DNA of 64,000 nt. Origin: Schizophyllum amplum. Lineage: Eukaryota; Basidiomycota; Agaricomycetes; Agaricales; Schizophyllaceae. The notes under the pieces are model-generated. The model worked only from the letters and a program-made list of their open reading frames with translations, had not been told where the DNA came from and did no database searches. This document shows positions 58,701-64,000 of this stretch, piece by piece (position 1 is the first letter of the stretch; every line of letters begins with the position of its first letter). The position numbers were made by a program, and so were the translations under genes. The DNA is taken from NCBI GenBank assembly GCA_007026445.1, contig VDMD01000039.1, positions 186,001 to 250,000 on the forward strand, given 5' to 3'.

Positions 58701-58889
58701 GTATTGTATACAATGTCGGGATCGCTCATAAGCCCTAGCTCGGCGGCATATCGATCCCCGACGTCCTCATAATGCTCCTCGTCGTAACTAGAATGGAAGC
58801 GAGTCGATCAGAAAACCCAAAGCAGTGAGTGGCCAGCCCACGTACCAATCCGAAGGAGACCAAAAGGTCTCCAGAAAAGTGTCCTCCAT
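55717..58889 (-). CDS. Protein of unknown family, copy 2 (one frame break)
   Basis: Model: exons 58846-58889, 58008-58787, 57891-57956 and 55717-57834; introns 58, 51 and 56 nt. Exon 4 changes frame near 56990: GPSFAQPPP is in one frame and SYAQVAPANGQ in the next. One added base in the cctcctcct run restores a total of 1003 codons. The N-terminal third is acidic (EEDADEDADTDADADGD). The middle is rich in Pro, Gln and Tyr, with tandem PYHGQQ and SYAQ units of low complexity. The last 140 residues hold spaced Cys/His (LCQIMNDDGTLC, KHCDDKH, CRWWH, CQSYKGHIATCH), similar in layout to the tail of copy 1. Domain order and the upstream flank match copy 1, so both likely come from one ancestor. Function unknown. 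Confidence 0.68.
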
Positions 58890-61800
58890 CTTTCCTTGTC
58901 GTAAACGAGTCCAAGAGTGAGATATTGAGCCAAAAACGCGCGTCGGAGGCGAGGGACGATGCAAGTTGGAAACGAGCGGAAGGAAAGAACAAACGCGGCC
59001 AGATATCTGAGGGTGATGACAAATAGAGGGCGATGGTAAACAGAAAGCGGTGGTAAACAAGGGTATATTTGACCAGAACCGGACCCCCATCACACTGTGA
59101 CCGTCGTTCGTCCTTGAAACTTCGTATACTGGCTGCTGAGCAGTGTAAGCATGGACCAGGCTACTTGAGATAGAGCGCGTACCTTGCGAAAATCATGGGC
59201 GGCAGGATTTTGTGTTCGCCACGAGGCGCGTCGGTGCCGTATCGCCGAGGGGTCTTTGCACTCGCGCTTGACCATCGTCGTCCGGCAGTGCGGTGGTCAT
59301 CGATGATGGGCGACGTCAATTGGAGAATATATACCCGTTGTTTGTGTCGTGGGTCATATAGTTGGGTAGGATTTTGATGACCCTCGGTGCTCTGCGAGGA
59401 ACATTGACCGTACCCAAAGTTGACGTCGGGACGTCACCTTGCTTCGTCCCGGCGTCACCTTGCATGGTCCCGGCATCCACTCGTCGTTCTCGGGATTCCT
59501 AGGTTTGTCCTGAGGATTGTCCTTTGAGGTTGAGGTCGGCTTGCTCTATACACGCTCTCGGCTTGCTCTATACACGCTCTTGGCTTCGCTCGCTAACCTT
59601 CTCTTTCGAGGAGTCCAGGTCCCTTTATGTGAGCATGCCACGCCATTGAACCTGCTACCGTGTCGGTGAGCATACGCTCTAAACGGTGGCAGACATGACC
59701 GACCTCACATTTCAATCGTCCCTCCACTTCGCGGCTTCCTGGCGCCGGCCATGTCGGAGCATTCGCTCTCCGTATGCACCCCAACGTATGCGCCGTGCGA
59801 CGCCGAGACGATGAGGGAGGGCGCTCTCTTTCGTAAGTGCACCTCGCACCACCTGCCGCTCTTGGGCTCGACAACTCCCGGGACTCATGGGTGCGTGGCG
59901 CTGTACCGTCTCTTCGCGTGCATGGCTTCGCGCTTCGTATCATGATTGATTAGCATCCTTCGACGGCGGACCTGCCCCACTCCGCGTGCTGTCTTCCTCC
60001 TCTCGCTGACCGTCCGATGCGGTCGTCATTCCTCTGGCACTTCTCAGGTGCTGCCCGTCAAGCCTATCCTGCGATACACATAGGTGAGCATACGCGTCTC
60101 ATAAGACCAACAGAACGCTAACCTTGTCTTCCAGGGAGTAGGGCGGTGCCCTCAACACCATCCCCATACGCCGCCACTTCGCGGTAGTCACGATGCGTAC
60201 GCAAGAGCCTAGTTTAGTCAGTGAGGTGCATGACTCGCCGCCAACAGACTCGAAGGGAGGGTGTCGACGCGATGGGGCGAGAGCCGCGCTACACCTTCGT
60301 ACACCGAGGGACTGCTTGCGCGACGCTGGTAGGCTCCTAGCGTCGTGCCGCTGGCTCAGCCCACCTACAGAAGAAGCTCACCGGTCACATGTTCTCGACA
60401 TAGCGCAGACTATGGGCGGACATGTCGCAGGCGCGCCGAACTTCCCTTCTTCGAGTTGTACGTACACTCGTTCTCCTAGACGTTCAGCATTCGAGCTTAC
60501 TTCACTTGTTTACAGTTTCCACAGGCATCCTTACGCCGAGCTCGGGGCTCGACCATGAAGCCAGCATACACTCTTGCATAGAACGCGCATATATTCACGT
60601 TCCGTACATACGACCGACCTACGACATGCGCGTGAGCACAGCCTTCTTCTCTTATGATGAACACTCACAACGTCAGTATCTACCCCGAGCTCGTACTATA
60701 CCGCAGACGTATACGAGACATGATGCAGCCGAAAGCGAGCGAGAACGAGTCTTCCTTCCGTACAACGACGAATCCTGCACCCACAAAACATCCTCCATCC
60801 AGCATCCACCCACTTCGACACATGTCCGAGGTACGTCCACATAAGAGCCATCCTCAAGCATCAGCCACAGAGCGTTCACATGCAGGTCAGTCATACCCAA
60901 GGGCTTCATCTCAAGACACGGAATGACGAAGCCTCGAACGATAGTAGGACGGTAAACGTGTTTTCATTGCAAGGAGTAAGTCTGTCTACTCACCTACCTT
61001 TTGATGCCGCAAATCACCTCCAGCAGAGGCGACCGACAGCGCATGCGGCAGCGTCTAAGTGGCACATATAGTCACGTGACTCCGGATTCCGAGACAGCCT
61101 TGCGACCGTCCTGCGCAGCATCGTCCCAATCTCCCGTGGCAACCCGTGTGGACGACATGCTAACAATGGTGAGCTAGACCGGCGACGCATGGACGGGCAT
61201 GTGGCGGTCCGAGGTGAGGCGCGGCCACGAGGACTACAAGATCAAATGGCGTGCGAGAGGGGAGGAGGCGCGAAGACGGCATGATCAAGGACGGAATATG
61301 GAGGATGGAGGATGGAGGACAGGTATGTGGGTCGTGGAGGGTACGAGCAGGGGCGGTCTCAAGACGTTGCATTTGGCCAGGTGATCTTCTGTCGGAACCC
61401 TCGAGGCCAAATAAGCCGACGGCGTTCAGATAAGATCGTACGACATACCTGGATGACCTGATGCGTCGTGAAGACCTTGACCTCGACGGTGGGCAATGAC
61501 TCAAATGAGAACAACAGAACGGCGCTCAGACGGACAACGTTGTCAGCGGAGGGAGGGTCCGGGCGCTTGATCCTGCGGAGGAAGCTCAAGCCAAAAAGTG
61601 CAGTATGAAGGAAGTCGATGTCGGGAAAACGATGGGCGGCAAAGCAGACGGCCGGGAAGGGCGGGGAGGGGAGAAAAAGAAAAGATTCCGACGGCCGCGA
61701 GGTCTTATAAGCCATTTTTAGTTGCAATTGTTTGCCAACGTCTTCCAAATTCATCACATTTACTCTGCCGAGTATGGAAGGAACGTAATCCGCGCTCGTG

Positions 61801-62400
61801 CGAGCGCAGAGCCTGCGCAGAGCTCGCATCGATTGTGGGCCAAGGAAAGCGAAATTCACGCATGTATTGCCATATACAATGTAGGCTCTATTGTGAGGGA
61901 ATCATGGCGAAGCAAGTCATCTTTACAGCGAACAATGGGCGTCTCGACGAACGGAATCAGATCAAGTGCGCCACCGAGTTAGCTAGCTTGTCTAACTTGG
62001 TGGGTAATCCGCTAGAACGCAGACAGCCCATATGGACGATATGCGTGCGATTAACCAAGAGATCTGCTTGAATGGATGGAAAGTCAAGTCAAAGTCCATC
62101 CGTCACGGAGTCACACAAACTGTAACGCGCAATTGCCTGTTTGGGGTGCCGATAAGCACAACATTAGCAAATACGATCGTTGTCTGCCTCCCGCTGCCAA
62201 TTCGAGTCAAGTAAAACCAGTCCCGAATCGCTACGCACTCGTCAATTTGCGAGCATCTCTCGCGTCATCTCCCCATTTCCTCCAAAACACTTCAGTATCC
62301 TCGGATAACCCCTAAATCCAACTTCTTACAGCACTCAAACCGCGGCGGAACCCGCTCCAGATGCATTCCAAGGCGGTGTATCGTCACCTTCAGGCTTTTT
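58890..62400. other. 3.5-kb gene-poor region upstream of copy 2
   Basis: Near 59050 it shares gtaaacaagggta with the leader of copy 1, and near 59265 cgcttgaccatcg resembles the block at 51495. Two copies of ggcttgctctatacacgctct stand at 59538-59579. The segment 59900-61010 is the twin of 52000-53260. A - strand ORF at 61359-61859 (166 codons) has no family features. No gene is supported. Confidence 0.45.
59900..61010 (+). repeat. Diverged long direct repeat, copy 2
   Basis: Twin of 52000-53260 with the same order of matching blocks, including gacatgcgcgtgagcacag and the splice-like acatag/gtgagc and ttacag signals. It lies about 1-2 kb upstream of the second unknown-family gene, as copy 1 does for the first. 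Confidence 0.6.
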
Positions 62401-62419
62401 TCACGACGACCCTCCTCAA

Positions 62420-64000
62420 AAGTATTGGACAGACGCGGGTCTTTCTCATATCCTGCCCCGTCGGCCTTCCTTCAAGATTTGATTTGGCCCCTCAGTACTT
62501 CAGTGCCCATCCTCCGCCGAATATCTCATCAAGGACATCATCAGTTCGAAGCCGCGCTCGGACAGCTCGACCATTATTCCGAGTACAACGCGTCTTTGTT
62601 TCTCTGCAGGCCGGCGTCTCTCGGAGACGACAGAGGATTTCCTGGACAGTATCGCGCCTGCTGGCTTGGTTCTCTCGCGACGTGACCATACGAGACTGAT
62701 TCCTCGACGACCCGACCGCGACCCTGCTCTGGAACACAACTGCACACTTCATCGTTCTCCTGCGGACAACCTACCCTTTGTCCTCATGCTCACGCCTATC
62801 ACTCCCGATGCCCAATCCCTGCCCTATCGCCATTTCGCCGTCGTAAACCTCGACTTCCGCCACATCGTCTCCGACATCGATGTTTTCACCGGCCGCAGCC
62901 GCGATGACGCCTTCGCCCCCTCCGCCTTGAGGTCGTCCTTCGTCGACATATAATTACAAATTCCGACACGCTCCTCTCCTCTCCTCCACCATCACATTCA
63001 GCAGCGTCGGATCCCGCCTCCACCTATACCGCACAGGCCTTGCCCTCCTCGAACCGCGTACGCACCGCTACCTACGGCTGGGCCGCGCTCACGCAATACA
63101 GGAGCGCGTGCACCACGACTGCCTCCTCGTGAGCCGTACTTACCAGGACCTCTACCTCGCAATGCGCGCGCGCCACCGGCACCTCGTGGAGGAGAGGCAG
63201 GCGAGGACGTCTACTGAAGCACGTGTCTGAGGTGAGGGGCGTGGGCTGCATGTTTGCTGGGCATCGTGGAGTGTTTGCTTGGCATTTTGTATGTTTGCTG
63301 GAGTGGACGGTCTGCTGGGGGGAGGGGGCTGTGTACTCGAGGCGCTGCCTGCCTATCAGCACGCTGCTTTGCTGACGACGACTGACTACCCGTCTGACAG
63401 GATATCGGGATCTCGACATACTTGACGGTCTTATTGAGATACTCGTTCCTCGATACTCGGGTGGAGAACGAGCAGGCGGAGGCGCTCGACGACGAGCCGT
63501 GTAAGCGCTTACCTCGACCGCCAGGTAGCTCGTGACCTTGACCATCAGGTAGCTTCGTGACCTCGACCGCCAAGCAGCTTCGTGACCTCGACCGTCAGGT
63601 AGCTTCGTGACCTCGGCCGTCAGGCACCTTTGTGAACTCTTTGGGTAAGTAAGTCAATCACCTTGAATGACGAGCTCCTTTTGACCACGCAAATCATATG
63701 TGGCGACGGTCTACAGACCCACACCCTCGTCAAGGAAGGTTACGCCGGCCACGGCTTCGACGTCCGCGCATGCGCCTCCTTCCTCAGCGGCAACCACTGT
63801 GCGGACAATCTCACATCCTGGCTTCTGATCCTCGCGACCCGGCAGACTCGTCCGGCTACATCTCCATCTCCTGCTGCGCGCGGGCGTTCGACACAAAGTA
63901 CCAGCGCTCGCGGTGGCCGCCGTGCCCGCGCTCAAGGGCTCCGTCGTCAACGGGCCCAATCTGAGCAGCGGGTGGCGCGGGGGTGGGCAGCGATGTACCG
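62420..64000 (+). pseudogene. Decayed TRM44-like tRNA (uracil-O2)-methyltransferase, cut by window end
   Basis: Collinear fragments on the + strand fall in changing frames: EAALGQLDHYSEYNASLFL (about 62550), RLIPRRPDRDPALEHNCTL then LPYRHFAVVNLDF (62697-62860), RTGLALLE and YGWAALTQY and VHHDCLL (63030-63130), YQDLYLAMRARHRHLVEE (63140-63195), DIGISTYLTVLL (63396), CGDGLQTHTLVKEGYAGHG (63700) with FLSGNHCADNLTSW, and SGYISISCCARAFD (63853). From family knowledge this order fits TRM44, which 2'-O-methylates U44 of tRNA-Ser. Stops and frame changes separate the pieces, a minisatellite sits before the SAM motif, and the motif expected as DLGCGNG reads QIICGDG. The part between the SAM motif and GNH is short. 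The gene looks dead, though a functional 3' part beyond the window cannot be excluded. Confidence 0.62.
63528..63640 (+). repeat. Minisatellite inside the TRM44-like pseudogene
   Basis: Four to five copies of a 25-26 nt unit, ctcgaccgtcaggtagcttc plus gtgac, lie exactly where the linker to the SAM-binding motif should be. A looser tgtttgctgg repeat lies at 63245-63305. Confidence 0.8.

Overview
This window reads as nuclear DNA of a filamentous basidiomycete, most likely an Agaricomycete of the polypore kind. The basis is GC-rich coding DNA, dense GT-AG introns of about 47-105 nt, many F-box proteins of the mushroom type, a basidiomycete-style GATA factor and no bacterial features. All exon models were worked out by eye from splice signals, reading frame and comparison between paralogues inside the window. 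Nothing was searched against a database.

Left part (1-20.7 kb). A SET-domain gene and an F-box gene (45-3184, both +) face an F-box gene and a SET gene (16784-20735, both -). Between them lie a possible small membrane ORF, a GATA zinc-finger gene (5190-6805, -) with two apparent one-base frame breaks, and about 1.6 kb made of nine different tandem repeats in a row (7853-9430). These are followed by a conserved-looking gene with a disordered tail (10265-12540, -) and, divergent from it, a large coiled-coil gene (12785-16197, +).

Centre (21.3-39.6 kb). This is the most striking part: an imperfect mirror image around an intact 3-ketoacyl-CoA thiolase gene (27988-29359, -). Left arm: F-box 3 (+), SET C (-), a SET pseudogene (-), SET E (-). 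Right arm: SET F (+), SET G (+), SET H (+), SET I (+), F-box 4 (-). The pairs F-box 3/4, C/I, pseudogene/G and E/F share exon structure, and several intergenic spacers also match in reverse complement. The left arm appears to have lost the counterpart of H and most of the counterpart of G. A fifth F-box gene follows at 40320. In total there are eight full SMYD-like SET genes without a MYND finger, one SET pseudogene and five F-box genes within 42 kb. Protein methylation and SCF-type substrate selection are the functions expected from the families; any link between the two here is inference.

Right part (42-64 kb). A MYND-finger gene with a 12-nt exon inside the finger (42129-43907, -) is followed by an 11-exon MFS sugar transporter (44884-47025, -). 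Two related genes of unknown function follow (48662-51030 and 55717-58889, both -), each with a similar upstream region, as if gene and flank were duplicated in tandem. The window ends in a decayed gene resembling the tRNA (uracil-O2)-methyltransferase TRM44, broken by frame changes and a minisatellite (about 62.4-64.0 kb, +).
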